64,000 nt of DNA, taken from positions 55,079-119,078 of the forward strand of contig JAWKVC010000014.1 in NCBI GenBank assembly GCA_041398245.1, in the 5' to 3' direction. How positions within the stretch are numbered: the first letter of the stretch is position 1; the number at the start of each line of letters is the position of its first letter. Position numbers and translations under genes: made by a program. The DNA is from UBA7672 sp041398245. Lineage in GTDB: Bacteria > Pseudomonadota > Alphaproteobacteria > Caulobacterales > Hyphomonadaceae. The notes below the pieces were generated by a model. The model searched no databases. It was not told the origin of the DNA and worked only from the letters and a program-made list of their open reading frames with translations. Shown here in pieces: positions 17,339 through 27,161 of this stretch.

Positions 17339-18541
17339 TCAGCGAAGCGGCACGACCTCCACCAGATCGCCGGCGGGAACCTGCGGAGAATTGGTCGGGC
17401 GCCGGATCAGCGCATTGGCCATCAGGAAGGGCGAGAGGAGGGCGGAGTCCTGATCCTCCGCCGCGCGAACCGTAGCTTCGCCCTCGCCGGTGATGGAGAG
17501 GACCGCGCGCAGATACTCCTCGCGGGTGCCGGTCGATGGCAGGTCGCCCAGTGACCGGGCGCGCGAAGGCGGCGCGGACTCGGGCGCGCCGCCGGTCAAC
17601 GCGTCGATCAGCGGCCGCAGGAAGAGTTGCGCCGTCACCATCGCCGCGGCCGGATTGCCCGGCAGGCCGAGCGCCAGTGCTGATGGGCCTGCGGAGAACC
17701 AGGTCGGCTTGCCCGGCTTCACCGCGACCTTTTCGAACACCGGCTCGAAGCCCTCGGCGGCAAACGCGCCGCGGACAACATCATAGTCGCCGACGGACGC
17801 ACCGCCGATCGAGACAATGACATCGCAAGGCGCCGAAATGCGCTTGCGGACATCATCTTCCGTGTCGCGCGAAAGACCGAGATCAAGCGCAACAGCGCCC
17901 CAGCGGCGGATCAGCGCGAGCAGAGCGGGCTGGATCGAGTTGACCACTTGTCCCGGCACCAGCGGCTCGCCGGGCATCACGAGTTCATCGCCATTGGCGA
18001 GTACGCCGACGCGCGGCGCCTTCGCCACGATGAGGCGCGCCGCATTCCCCGCCGCCGCAAGCGAGATGGCGCCCTCGCCAATGATGTGTCCCGCAGGCAC
18101 GAGCGTCGCCCCCGCCGAAAAATCGCGGCCTGCGCGGCGGATGTTCGCGGGCTGTGGCTGATCGAACGTGACCGTCACCGCATCGGCTTCGCGCTTCGCA
18201 TCTTCCTGAATCAGGATGTGGTTTGCGCCCTGCGGTACATGGGCGCCTGTGAAGATGCGAACCGCCTCGCCGGGTCCGACCTGGCCAGCGAACGGAACGC
18301 CCGCCCGGGATTCGCCAATCACACGCACCACCGCGCCCGGCTTCATGTCTGTGTGGCGCAGGGCATAGCCATCCATCGCCGACACGTCCGCCGGGGGCTG
18401 CGAAACCCTGGCCACAATTGGTTCGGCCACGCGCCGCCCAAGCGCCGACGCCAGCGGCACGGCTTCAAGCCCCGTGACGCGGCGCGCGCCATGCTCGGCA
18501 ATCAGCGCCAGCGCCTGTTCGACCGAGGCCATGCGGATCAT
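17339..18541 (-). CDS. moeA: MoeA molybdopterin molybdenumtransferase
   Basis: 400 residues from ATG 18541, which has an AAGGG site at the right distance; the frame stays open further upstream but that part is antisense to moaC. Typical MoeA layout: SQPPADVSAMDGYALRH near the N-terminus, RIFTGAHVPQGANHILIQED, then the MoCF-like domain with NGDEL, SIGGASVGDYD and GLPGNPAAAM. MoeA inserts molybdate into adenylylated molybdopterin. Divergent from moaC, with 70 nt between the starts, so one short promoter region likely serves both. Ends 10 nt after tRNA-Leu on the opposite strand. Confidence 0.93.
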   Translation of the reverse strand: MIRMASVEQALALIAEHGARRVTGLEAVPLASALGRRVAEPIVARVSQPPADVSAMDGYALRHTDMKPGAVVRVIGESRAGVPFAGQVGPGEAVRIFTGAHVPQGANHILIQEDAKREADAVTVTFDQPQPANIRRAGRDFSAGATLVPAGHIIGEGAISLAAAGNAARLIVAKAPRVGVLANGDELVMPGEPLVPGQVVNSIQPALLALIRRWGAVALDLGLSRDTEDDVRKRISAPCDVIVSIGGASVGDYDVVRGAFAAEGFEPVFEKVAVKPGKPTWFSAGPSALALGLPGNPAAAMVTAQLFLRPLIDALTGGAPESAPPSRARSLGDLPSTGTREEYLRAVLSITGEGEATVRAAEDQDSALLSPFLMANALIRRPTNSPQVPAGDLVEVVPLR

Positions 18542-18610
18542 GTCCAGCCCTTTTCCGAGTGGTCTTTGCGTTATCTGCAGGGCAGAATAGCGAAGCAGAC
18601 GAGGAAGACC

Positions 18611-19087
18611 ATGGCGGACAAGCTTACCCATATCGACGCGGACGGGCGCGCCCGCATGGTCGATGTTTCCAGCAAGCCGGCGACAAAGCGGATCGCGTCG
18701 GCGCGCGGCCGCGTGCTCATGTCGGCGGCGGCGCTGGAATTGGCGCGCACGCAGGGTGGCAAGGGCGATGTCCGGGCCGCGGCAGAGATCGCCGGCGTCA
18801 TGGCGGCCAAGCGCACGTCTGATCTGATCCCGATGTGCCATCCGTTGCAGATTTCCAGCGTGAAGGTGCGCGTGGACGACCTGGCGGATGGCTCCGGCAT
18901 GGGCGTTGTCGCGGAGGTAGCGACAACCGGACCAACGGGCGTCGAGATGGAGGCGCTGACCGCCGTCTCTGTGGCTTGTCTCACCATCTACGACATGCTG
19001 AAGGCGGTTGATCGCGCGATGCGCATCGAAGGCGTCATGCTCACCGCCAAGTCGGGCGGCGCCAGCGGCGATTATCGGGCCGAATAG
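18611..19087 (+). CDS. moaC: MoaC cyclic pyranopterin monophosphate synthase
   Basis: 158 residues, the normal MoaC length, beginning MADKLTHIDADGRARMVDVS with a GAGGAAG ribosome site. Diagnostic motifs: LIPMCHPLQIS, TGPTGVEMEALTAVS, YDMLKAVDR and the KSGG end loop. MoaC acts with MoaA in the first step of molybdenum-cofactor synthesis. Its partner moeA is divergent. Confidence 0.95.
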   Translation: MADKLTHIDADGRARMVDVSSKPATKRIASARGRVLMSAAALELARTQGGKGDVRAAAEIAGVMAAKRTSDLIPMCHPLQISSVKVRVDDLADGSGMGVVAEVATTGPTGVEMEALTAVSVACLTIYDMLKAVDRAMRIEGVMLTAKSGGASGDYRAE

Positions 19088-19089
19088 GC

Positions 19090-21021
19090 CTACTGCTCGA
19101 GTTGCGGCAATTCCTCTTCCTCAGGCGTTGGCCTGAGGGTCGGTGGCGGGTCCGAGTCAGGGCAGCCAGCGGGTTCGACAACCGCTGCAACGAGGATCGA
19201 CGGATCGCCGTTGGAATAGTTGTAGGCGAAACGCCGCGCCAGCCGCACGCAGCGATCCGCCGCCACCGCTGAATCGATGAGCTTGTCGAGCGCCGTGCGG
19301 CCAACTTCCTCACCGATATTGATCAGCCAGGCTGGGCGGTTGTCCTCGGCGATGGGCGGGATTTCGACCTTCGTGTCCGGCGGCAGCGTGATCTTGTTTC
19401 CAAGCTCGAAGACGAGGCTCGGTTCGGCAAATGCAATCGCGCGGACCATCTTGGGTGCGCGGCCCTGACAGCCGGAATCTTTCCATGCAGCTGTCCCTTC
19501 AGGCAGTGCGCAGAGCTCCTTCAAGGCGGACAGCGAAGCCCCTGTCGACAGCATCCAGGTCTGGTTCGGCATGATCACGGCGCGATAGCCGATGCCGACC
19601 ACGGCCGAGCAGGCGATAATGCCAGCCAGCAGGCCGACGGCGTTCTTCTTCACCAGCGCATAGATCGTCCCGCCGGTCGCCAGAATGATCAGGATCGTCG
19701 GCCACAAGCCGATGCCGGTCGCATTCCACGCATCTTCCCAGATGCCGGCTACGCGCGCCGCATGTTCGCCGAAATCCTCCGCCGCTTCGGCGCGGACCTG
19801 ATCGAGCACCCAGGGGGTCGGCGCGATCGCAAGCACCACCGCGACAGCGACAAACAGGGCGGCGGAAATCCAGCGTCCGCGATCCCAGACATTGGTCGAG
19901 AACCAGCGGTCCGCCGCCGCGCCAGCCATCAGCGCGAGCGCGGGATACATCGGCAGGGTGTAGTGGACCAGCTTGGTCGGTGCGATCTCAAAAACCAGCC
20001 AGGCGGGAACCAGCCAGCACAGCAGGAAGCGCCACGAACTGGACTCGCGTTCTTCCCATGCAGCCGCACTGGCTGCACGCGCCGAAGCGACGTCGCTCGC
20101 TTGCGGCGGCTTGGATCTCGACATCGCAGACGTGATGGCGAACCAGATGCCCGGGATCAACAGGATCGTGCCGGGCCAGAACAGTAGCGGCAACGCCGCC
20201 GTGTGCTGTCCGAACGGGCCGTCATGTCCTTCGGCGCCCTCAACAAGCTTCTGTCCGAGATCGACGCGCACCGCTTCGGAGAGGAACTCGCCATCGGTTG
20301 CGATCTGCACCGCGATATACCATGGCACGGTCATCACGATGAACAGGCTGATGCCGAACCAGTATGTCAGCGGCTTCGCCCAACTCAGCTTGCGCTCCCA
20401 GATGAAAAGCGCGGCGATGGTTCCGAACACAACCAGCGGCGCGATCGGGCCCTTCAGCAGAACGCCGACTGACAGGCACGCCCAGAAAAGGACGCCGAGC
20501 CATTTCCCGGTCGCCCCTGCGCGCATGTGCGCCAGCGTCGCCATACCTAGCGCAAGGAAGCCGCATTGCGCCGCATCCGTCTTTGCGATGTTGGCTTCTG
20601 TCGTCAGCAGCAATGTCGTGCCCAGCACAATGGCGGCCACGAAGGCCGCGCGCCGGGAGAACAGGGCGGTTCCGCCCCAGAAGGTCGCAAGCGCCGCCAT
20701 GATGGCGCCGAGCATGGAGGGAATGCGGTAGTCCCAGATGTTGCGCTCATGCGCGCCGGAAGTCGCCGAAACCGCCATCGACTGGAGCCAGTGGATGGCC
20801 ACCGGTTTCTTGTTCCGCAGTTCCTCATGATAGCGGATCACGACATAGTCGCCGGTCTCCATCATTTCCGATGAGGCTTCGGTGAACCGCCCTTCGTCGC
20901 GGTCGAGCACGGGAAGCGCGAACAGCCCCGGCAGGGACAAAATGAACACGAGTCCGGCGATGGCCGCATAGACCCACCGGCTGGCGGTCAAACGGTCGAA
21001 CTGGCTGTCCAACTGGTCCAT
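19090..21021 (-). CDS. ArnT/PMT-type GT-C membrane glycosyltransferase
   Basis: 643 residues from ATG 21021 (MDQLDSQFDRL), which has an AAGGTGA site; longer in-frame starts reach 21261 but would overlap the divergent gene. The first periplasmic loop carries LPVLDRDEGRFTEASSEM, the catalytic Asp-Glu loop of PMT_2/ArnT enzymes, and KPVAIHWLQS follows. About 10-12 TM helices precede a periplasmic C-terminal domain. These enzymes transfer a sugar from an undecaprenyl-phosphate carrier to lipid A or another envelope acceptor. The divergent GT2 gene encodes the class of enzyme that makes such carriers. Confidence 0.85.
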   Translation of the reverse strand: MDQLDSQFDRLTASRWVYAAIAGLVFILSLPGLFALPVLDRDEGRFTEASSEMMETGDYVVIRYHEELRNKKPVAIHWLQSMAVSATSGAHERNIWDYRIPSMLGAIMAALATFWGGTALFSRRAAFVAAIVLGTTLLLTTEANIAKTDAAQCGFLALGMATLAHMRAGATGKWLGVLFWACLSVGVLLKGPIAPLVVFGTIAALFIWERKLSWAKPLTYWFGISLFIVMTVPWYIAVQIATDGEFLSEAVRVDLGQKLVEGAEGHDGPFGQHTAALPLLFWPGTILLIPGIWFAITSAMSRSKPPQASDVASARAASAAAWEERESSSWRFLLCWLVPAWLVFEIAPTKLVHYTLPMYPALALMAGAAADRWFSTNVWDRGRWISAALFVAVAVVLAIAPTPWVLDQVRAEAAEDFGEHAARVAGIWEDAWNATGIGLWPTILIILATGGTIYALVKKNAVGLLAGIIACSAVVGIGYRAVIMPNQTWMLSTGASLSALKELCALPEGTAAWKDSGCQGRAPKMVRAIAFAEPSLVFELGNKITLPPDTKVEIPPIAEDNRPAWLINIGEEVGRTALDKLIDSAVAADRCVRLARRFAYNYSNGDPSILVAAVVEPAGCPDSDPPPTLRPTPEEEELPQLEQ

Positions 21022-21216
21022 CACGCCCGGCGTCACCTTCGGGAAAAACACACTGCCCCGGCCTGCGATTCGACCGTCGGCCGCCTCAAGCGCCGGGACC
21101 ATAACGGCCTTTTCCAGCCCCGTCGCCCGGTTTGTTCGCCCCGCAAGGGAACCCTCAGCGGCTCTGGCGCAGGCCGCCTCTCGCCTCATCCGGCGGGTGC
21201 GGCTATAGGGTTCTGC

Positions 21217-21987
21217 ATGGATGCACGGGTACAGACGGACGGTATGATGGTTGCCTTGCACGGCCGCCCGGAGTTCAGCGTTGTCCTGCCCGTGCGGAAC
21301 GAGGCGGACAACGTTGAGTCACTGGTTTTCGAGATCGTCGATGCGCTCGACGGCCGGGCCTTCGAAATTATTTTTGTCGATGACTCGTCAACCGATGACA
21401 CCCGGGCCCGACTTTTTGCGCTTAAGAAGAGGATACCCCAACTCCGTGTGCTGGGGCACCGCAGGAATGCCGGCCAGAGCCGGGCAGTGAGGACAGGCGT
21501 GCAGGCGGCGCGGTCGAATATCATCCTGACGCTGGACGGCGATGGCCAGAACGATCCGGCCGACCTCCCCGGCCTGCTGTCGCAGCTGACGCGGGCGGAC
21601 GCGCCCAGCGGACTTGCGCTGGTGCAGGGCCGCCGCGGCAAGCGTATCGACTCCGGATGGAAGAAATTTGGATCGGGCCTCGCCAACCGCGTGCGCAGGT
21701 CGGTCCTGAAGGATGGGAACTCGGACTCGGGTTGCGGCGTCAAAGCGTTCCGGCGGGATGTGTTTCTCCAGCTGCCATACTTCGATCACATGCACCGCTA
21801 CCTGCCGGCGCTGATGATGTCGGAAGGGCTGATGGTCGAGGACCGGCAAGTCGGACATCGCGCGCGCAAACATGGCCGGTCCAACTATACGAATTTTGGC
21901 CGCCTGGCCGACGCCTGGTCGGACATGCGCGGCGTGATGTGGTTGCGCAAGCGGCGTCGGTCGCCGGGCGGGGTGGACGAGCTGTAA
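21217..21987 (+). CDS. GT2 polyprenyl-phosphate glycosyltransferase (DPM1/ArnC-like)
   Basis: 256 residues. GT2 fold with EFSVVLPVRNEADNVESLV, the DXD-like IIFVDDSSTDDT, and TLDGDGQNDPADLP; the SGCGVKAFRRDVF and HRYLPALM segments are typical of dolichol-phosphate-mannose-synthase-like enzymes that load a sugar on a polyprenyl-phosphate carrier. No C-terminal TM pair, so it is soluble or peripheral. Several alternative starts (ATG 21244, 21247) exist. Divergent from the GT-C gene, suggesting a shared lipid-linked sugar pathway. Confidence 0.85.
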   Translation: MDARVQTDGMMVALHGRPEFSVVLPVRNEADNVESLVFEIVDALDGRAFEIIFVDDSSTDDTRARLFALKKRIPQLRVLGHRRNAGQSRAVRTGVQAARSNIILTLDGDGQNDPADLPGLLSQLTRADAPSGLALVQGRRGKRIDSGWKKFGSGLANRVRRSVLKDGNSDSGCGVKAFRRDVFLQLPYFDHMHRYLPALMMSEGLMVEDRQVGHRARKHGRSNYTNFGRLADAWSDMRGVMWLRKRRRSPGGVDEL

Positions 21988-22126
21988 CCTCGCGGGAAGC
22001 AGCCAGGCGGGACGGGCGGAGGGCTTTCAATTGGTCAAAGAGTTGGCTACCGGATTACGTGTCGATGCCATGGAAAGGCGCGGAAGGCAGCGCGCCGGCA
22101 AGGGCGGACCACAGAGGGGATCACCT

Positions 22127-22588
22127 ATGCGCGTCATCTTCGGGATTTTCCCGCTGCTCGCTATCCCGATCGTCATCTACAATCTGATGGCGTTCACAGC
22201 GTCCGGCGCTGCTGATCCAAGCTGCACGCTGGAAGCCATCAAATGCGCCTCGGCGATTTCCATGCAGCTCTCCGATCCATCCAATGGCACACTGGTTTTC
22301 GGCGCCTGGCGGATCACCAGCGGCGATATCCTGATCATCCTGTCGATGGTGTTTTTCTTCATCGAGATCATCAAGTCGACGGCGACCGGCTCGTCGACAA
22401 TCGCCAACCACGCCGTGTCGATGGTCGTTTTCATCATCTGCCTGGTCGAGTTCCTGCTGCTGGCAAACTTCCAGACCTCGGTGTTCTTCATCCTCACCTT
22501 CATGTGCCTGCTGGACGTGTTGGCCGGCGTTGTGGTGACAATCGTCTCGGCTCGCCGCGACTTCATGGTCGGCGATGGCGGGGGCTAG
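22127..22588 (+). CDS. Four-TM membrane protein, unknown function
   Basis: 153 residues from ATG 22127, selected by a GAGGGG site 7 nt upstream. Hydropathy by eye gives four TM helices (near residues 3-23, 60-82, 90-112, 117-141), with a periplasmic loop containing two cysteines (SCTLEAIKC) that could be disulfide bonded. No family recognised. Follows the GT2 gene by 140 nt. Confidence 0.65.
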   Translation: MRVIFGIFPLLAIPIVIYNLMAFTASGAADPSCTLEAIKCASAISMQLSDPSNGTLVFGAWRITSGDILIILSMVFFFIEIIKSTATGSSTIANHAVSMVVFIICLVEFLLLANFQTSVFFILTFMCLLDVLAGVVVTIVSARRDFMVGDGGG

Positions 22589-22643
22589 CGCCAGTCGCCG
22601 CCCCGAAATGGTGTAGTCATCGGCTCAGGCCGGGAGCGTACGC

Positions 22644-23015
22644 ATGGGCATCTTTTTCGACCAGGACTGGTTCGATGCGCGGCTCAAGGCTGCTGGCCTG
22701 ACGCGTGGCGCGCTGGCGCAGGCGGCAGGCATGACAATCGACGAGGTCGAAATGGTGTTCGCCGATCGCCGGGAACTGGAGTCGGACGAGGTCCACGCGA
22801 TTGCGCGCATGTTGGCCGCTGACCCGCGCGAGGTCGCCAATCGCTCCGGCCTCGCTGATCTCGATGATGCGCCGGCGCCGCGTCCCGCTCGCGGTGCAGG
22901 GGCCGCTCCGGGCGGCTATCAGGTCACCCGCGAGGTGATCGCAGGCATCCACGAGCGGCTCGACCGCCTTGAGCGCATGCTGGAACTCGTGATCCAGAAG
23001 CTGGATCGTCGCTGA
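22644..23015 (+). CDS. Small helix-turn-helix protein
   Basis: 123 residues. The N-terminal ~65 residues read as an XRE-like HTH: LKAAGLTRGALAQAAGMTID, then EVHAIARMLAADPREVANRSG. A Pro/Ala linker leads to a C-terminal amphipathic helix (IHERLDRLERMLELVIQKLD) that looks like a dimerising coiled coil. A ribosome site (GGGAG) lies 7 nt before the ATG. Target unknown; convergent with the Lrp-type gene, only 3 nt apart. Confidence 0.65.
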   Translation: MGIFFDQDWFDARLKAAGLTRGALAQAAGMTIDEVEMVFADRRELESDEVHAIARMLAADPREVANRSGLADLDDAPAPRPARGAGAAPGGYQVTREVIAGIHERLDRLERMLELVIQKLDRR

Positions 23016-23018
23016 GAC

Positions 23019-23519
23019 CTAGCGGTCCTGCGTCGGCACGTAGGGCGAGATGAGGCCGAGAGGCGCAGCAGTCGTGCGCTTGGCGACGTTCACAATGATG
23101 CGAGACTGGATGTCCGACACCAGTCCCAGCGCGAGAATCTTGTCGCGCAGGAAGTTGTCATAGGCATGCATGTCGGTCGTAACGATGCGCATCACATAGT
23201 CGACTGCGCCCGTAACCGTCATGCATTCGATCACTTCCGGCCATTTGCGGACGGCCTGCTCGAATTTCTCGAGGTTCTCGCGCGAGGGGAGTTGGAGTTT
23301 GACGTTCGCGACGACTTCAAAGTTCAGACCAAGCTTGTCATAGTTGAGAAGTGTAACGCGCCGGGCAATGATGCCCTGTTCCTCCATGCGCTTGATGCGC
23401 CGCCAGCAGGGGCTGGAGGAAAGGCCGACTTTTTCAGCGATTTCCGCCACCGACAGGGCGGCGTCCCGCTGAATCAGGTCGAGGATCTTGGCGTCGATGG
23501 CGTCGAGATCAGATGCCAT
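23019..23519 (-). CDS. Lrp/AsnC-family transcriptional regulator
   Basis: 166 residues. N-terminal winged HTH (LDAIDAKILDLIQRDAALSVAEIA ... SSSPCWRRIKRMEEQGII) followed by the AsnC ligand-binding domain (VIECMTVTGAVDYVMRIVTTDMHAYDNFL). Divergent from the indolepyruvate oxidoreductase gene, with a long inverted repeat between them, so it probably controls that gene in response to an amino acid such as an aromatic one. The ligand is inferred from context. Confidence 0.92.
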   Translation of the reverse strand: MASDLDAIDAKILDLIQRDAALSVAEIAEKVGLSSSPCWRRIKRMEEQGIIARRVTLLNYDKLGLNFEVVANVKLQLPSRENLEKFEQAVRKWPEVIECMTVTGAVDYVMRIVTTDMHAYDNFLRDKILALGLVSDIQSRIIVNVAKRTTAAPLGLISPYVPTQDR

Positions 23520-23551
23520 ATTTTGCTGTTCCCAGTCGAGTTCTTGGACGA

Positions 23552-23617
23552 TTATTGCTCACCTTATGCCAGATCGCGCACGATATGGCAATTACTTCCC
23601 AAGGGATTGAGCAATAA
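23552..23617. promoter_or_regulatory. Perfect 10-bp inverted repeat between lrp-type gene and ior
   Basis: TTATTGCTCA at 23552-23561 is repeated as its exact reverse complement TGAGCAATAA at 23608-23617, in an AT-rich island. The 56-bp centre spacing is about five helical turns, suiting an octameric Lrp-type regulator binding both arms on one DNA face. The right arm ends 24 bp before the ior start. Confidence 0.6.
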
Positions 23618-23641
23618 AATAGCCGTGGCCATTTGTCCCCC

Positions 23642-26600
23642 ATGGAGTCTCGCGACTTGAAGAACGGTAGTCCCGTGTCCGGCGGCGTTTCCCTGGACGA
23701 CAAATACCTGCTGGAGCAGGGGCGAGCCTTCATGACGGGGATCCAGGCGCTGGTGCGCCTGCCCCTCGACCGCAAGAGACTCGACCGCAAATCCGGCCTC
23801 AATACGGCAGGCTTCATTTCAGGTTATCGCGGCTCCCCGCTCGGCGGATACGATCAGCAACTGGCGCAGGCCAGAAAGCTGCTCGACAGCCACGATGTGA
23901 AGGTCTGGGAAGGTCTCAACGAGGACCTTGGCGCCACGGCTGTATGGGGGTCGCAGCAGACCCACGCCTTCCCGGGCGCCAAGTTCGATGGCGTGTTCGG
24001 CATCTGGTACGGCAAGGCGCCGGGCGTCGACCGCACCGGCGACGTCTTCAAGCACGCCAACATGGCTGGCACGGATCCCAAGGGCGGCGTTCTGGCGCTG
24101 TGCGGCGATGATCCGAACTCCAAATCCTCGACGCTCGCCTCGCAATCCGAATTCGCGATGATCGACGCGGAGATGCCGGTGCTGGCGCCGGCGTCGATAC
24201 AGGAAGTGCTCGATCTCGGCATGATCGGCTGGGAGCTGTCGCGCTATTCCGGCCTCTGGGTGTCGATGATCTGCCTCGCTGACACGATGGACTCGGGCGC
24301 CGTCGTCGAACTCGGCCTTGATCGCTATCGCACCGTACGGCCTGCAAACTTCGTGATCCCTGAAGGCGGGCTTGGCCTGCGCGTTGGCGACACGCCGCTG
24401 ATCAAGGAAGCACGCCTCCGGCAGCTCAAGATTCCCGCAGCGCAGGCCTTCGTGCGCGCCAACGGCCTCGATCGTCCATTACTGACAGGCAAGCAGAAGA
24501 AACTCGGCGTCATCGTCGCCGGTCAGGCCTCGCGCGACGTGTTCGAGGCGCTGGCCGCCATGGGCCTGTCGCCGCAGCAGGCCGCCGACCTCGGCGTTTC
24601 CATCTTCAAGGTGGCGATGCCGTGGCCGCTCGAACCAACGGCGATCCGCAATTTCTGTCGCGGCTTTGAGCGTGTCCTCGTGATCGAACACAAGCGCGCG
24701 TTGATCGAACCGCAGCTCAAGGACGTGCTCTATCATCTGCCGGACTCAGAGCGCCCGATTGTCGAAGGCAAGCATGATCGCGATGGCGCGCCGCTGCTGT
24801 CGGACATTGCGTCGCTTTCGACCGCCGATATCGCGATGGCGCTGGTCGGCCGGCTGGCCGACGGCCCGCACCGGGCAAGGGCTGACGCCTATTTCGCCAA
24901 GGTGAAAGGCGCGCAGCAGGCCGTCGCCGGTATGAACCAGATCAACACCCGCAAGCCGCACTTCTGCTCGGGCTGTCCGCACAACACCTCGACGACGTTG
25001 CCGGAAGGCTCGCGTGCGCTCGCTGGCATCGGCTGTCACTACATGGCGACGTTCACGCCCGAGCGGCGCACCGACATGCACACCCAGATGGGCGGCGAGG
25101 GGGCGCCGTGGATCGGCCAGTCCCCTTTCACCGACGAAAAGCATGTCTTCGTAAATCTCGGCGACGGCACCTATTCGCACTCGGGCTCGCTTGCGATCCG
25201 TGCGGCGATCTCGGGCAAGGTCAACGCCACCTACAAGATCCTCTACAATGACGCCGTCGCCATGACCGGCGGCCAGCAGGTCGAGTCCGGCCAGACGGTT
25301 CCGCAGATCGCGCGGCAGGTTGAGGCCGAAGGCGTCAAGACGATCGTGATCGTTGCGGACGACACGACGCGCTATGCGTCCGTGTCGGATCTGCCGGAAG
25401 GTACGCGCATCTTCGACCGCAAGAAGCTGGAAGAAGTGCAGATCGAGTTGCGCAACACGCCGGGCGTCAGCGTCCTGATCTATGATCAGGTCTGCGCAAC
25501 CGAAAAACGCCGCCGCATCAAGCGCGGCCGGATGGAAGCGCCGACCAAGCGCGTCTTCATCAACCAGGCCGTCTGCGAAGGCTGTGGCGACTGTTCAGTG
25601 AAATCCAACTGCCTGTCGGTCGAGCCGGTTGAAACCGAATACGGCCGCAAGCGTCAGATCAACCAGTCGACCTGCAACACAGACTATTCGTGCATCGAAG
25701 GCTTCTGCCCGAGCTTCGTCACCGTGACGGGTGGCGACCGCAAGTCGGACTCAGAGCGGGAGACGCCAAAGTTCGACGTGTCTGGCCTGCCGCGGCCGGC
25801 CCTGCCTGAACTCGGGCATGAGGCGTGGAACGTTGTCTTCACCGGCGTTGGCGGCACGGGCGTCACCACTGTCGCCGCCGTGCTCGCCATGGCCGCGCAT
25901 GTCGACGGGAAGGCTTCCCAGACGCTCGACATGACGGGACTGGCGCAGAAGGGCGGGCCGGTGCTGAGCCATGTGCGCTTCGCGGCCGATCCGGATGACA
26001 TCAAGGCGGGCAAGACGCCGCCAGCGTCGGCCGACGTCATCATCGCGTGCGATCTGGTCGTGGCGTCCTCGGGTGATGCGCTGGTGATGTTTGACAAGGG
26101 CCGCACAAGCGTTGTCGCCAACCATGACGTGACGCCGACCAAGGAGATCATCGAGAACCGGAATGTCCGGTTCGATCCGGATCTGTTGTCGGCCCGCGTA
26201 CGCTCCCGCTCGAAATCTTTTTCGACGACGAATGCGGAAGCGCTGGCTGAACATCACTTCGGCGATGCGATCTACACCAACATGATCATGCTGGGCATGG
26301 CCTGGCAGAACGGGCTTATCCCCGTCTCCGATGCGGCGATCTACGAGGCCAACCGGCTCAACAAGGTGAAGGTCAAGGAAAACGCGGCGGCCTTTGATCT
26401 TGGCCGCATCGCCGCCGTGAACCCGGATGTCGTTCAGGCCGCAGCGCCGAAACGGCCGGAGATCGAGCCGCTGAAGCTTGACGAACTGATCGCGCGCCGC
26501 GCCGAGATGCTGAAGGACTACCAGAACGCCGCTTATGCCGACATGTATGAAGCGCGTATCGCGCGTGTGCGTGCGGCCGAGAGCAATCTGGGGCTTGGCG

Positions 26601-27139
26601 AACAGCTGACCTCCGCGGCGGCGACCTATCTCGCCAAGCTGATGGCCTACAAGGACGAGTATGAGGTCGCGCGCCTCTATACGCGGCCGGAGTACAAACA
26701 GGCGATCGAGGATACATTCGGCAAGGGCACGAAGCTCACCTTCCTGATGGCGCCGCCGATGATCGCCAAGAAGAACCACAAGGGCGAACTCATCAAGCAG
26801 CCCTTCGGGCCATGGATGATGACGGGGTTCAGGCTGCTCAGGAAGCTCAAATTCCTGCGCGGCGGCGCGTTCGATGTCTTCGGCAAGACAGCCGAACGGA
26901 AGATGGAGCGGCGGATGCGCGATGAATACATCGCGCGGCTCGAAACGCTGGCGTCGGGCCTCAACACCCAGAACCACGCGCTCGCGGTCGAGATCGCGTC
27001 TATCCCGGACGACATTCGCGGCTATGGCCATGTGAAGGAGCGCTCGGTCGAGGCGGCCGAGAAGAAGCTCGCCGCACTGATGGCCCGATGGAATGCGCCA
27101 TCGCCCCAACCCGCGCCGCGCATGCAGGCGGCGGAGTAG
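23642..27139 (+). CDS. Indolepyruvate ferredoxin oxidoreductase, fused alpha-gamma type
   Basis: 1165 residues, a single-chain version of the IorA/IorB enzyme. Pyrimidine and TPP-binding domains come first (HFCSGCPHNTSTTLPEG; MGGEGAPWIGQSPF; NLGDGTYSHSG), then a ferredoxin-like region (CEGCGDCSVKSNC) with fewer cysteines than two full 4Fe-4S clusters would need, then the gamma domain (GVGGTGVTTVAAVLA) and a C-terminal helical region. The enzyme oxidatively decarboxylates aryl-pyruvates from aromatic amino acids to aryl-acetyl-CoA. ATG 23642 is preferred to the TTG at 23633. Probably regulated by the divergent Lrp-type protein. Confidence 0.92.
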   Translation: MESRDLKNGSPVSGGVSLDDKYLLEQGRAFMTGIQALVRLPLDRKRLDRKSGLNTAGFISGYRGSPLGGYDQQLAQARKLLDSHDVKVWEGLNEDLGATAVWGSQQTHAFPGAKFDGVFGIWYGKAPGVDRTGDVFKHANMAGTDPKGGVLALCGDDPNSKSSTLASQSEFAMIDAEMPVLAPASIQEVLDLGMIGWELSRYSGLWVSMICLADTMDSGAVVELGLDRYRTVRPANFVIPEGGLGLRVGDTPLIKEARLRQLKIPAAQAFVRANGLDRPLLTGKQKKLGVIVAGQASRDVFEALAAMGLSPQQAADLGVSIFKVAMPWPLEPTAIRNFCRGFERVLVIEHKRALIEPQLKDVLYHLPDSERPIVEGKHDRDGAPLLSDIASLSTADIAMALVGRLADGPHRARADAYFAKVKGAQQAVAGMNQINTRKPHFCSGCPHNTSTTLPEGSRALAGIGCHYMATFTPERRTDMHTQMGGEGAPWIGQSPFTDEKHVFVNLGDGTYSHSGSLAIRAAISGKVNATYKILYNDAVAMTGGQQVESGQTVPQIARQVEAEGVKTIVIVADDTTRYASVSDLPEGTRIFDRKKLEEVQIELRNTPGVSVLIYDQVCATEKRRRIKRGRMEAPTKRVFINQAVCEGCGDCSVKSNCLSVEPVETEYGRKRQINQSTCNTDYSCIEGFCPSFVTVTGGDRKSDSERETPKFDVSGLPRPALPELGHEAWNVVFTGVGGTGVTTVAAVLAMAAHVDGKASQTLDMTGLAQKGGPVLSHVRFAADPDDIKAGKTPPASADVIIACDLVVASSGDALVMFDKGRTSVVANHDVTPTKEIIENRNVRFDPDLLSARVRSRSKSFSTTNAEALAEHHFGDAIYTNMIMLGMAWQNGLIPVSDAAIYEANRLNKVKVKENAAAFDLGRIAAVNPDVVQAAAPKRPEIEPLKLDELIARRAEMLKDYQNAAYADMYEARIARVRAAESNLGLGEQLTSAAATYLAKLMAYKDEYEVARLYTRPEYKQAIEDTFGKGTKLTFLMAPPMIAKKNHKGELIKQPFGPWMMTGFRLLRKLKFLRGGAFDVFGKTAERKMERRMRDEYIARLETLASGLNTQNHALAVEIASIPDDIRGYGHVKERSVEAAEKKLAALMARWNAPSPQPAPRMQAAE

Positions 27140-27161
27140 GGCCGGCTGCGGTCTTCCCGAG

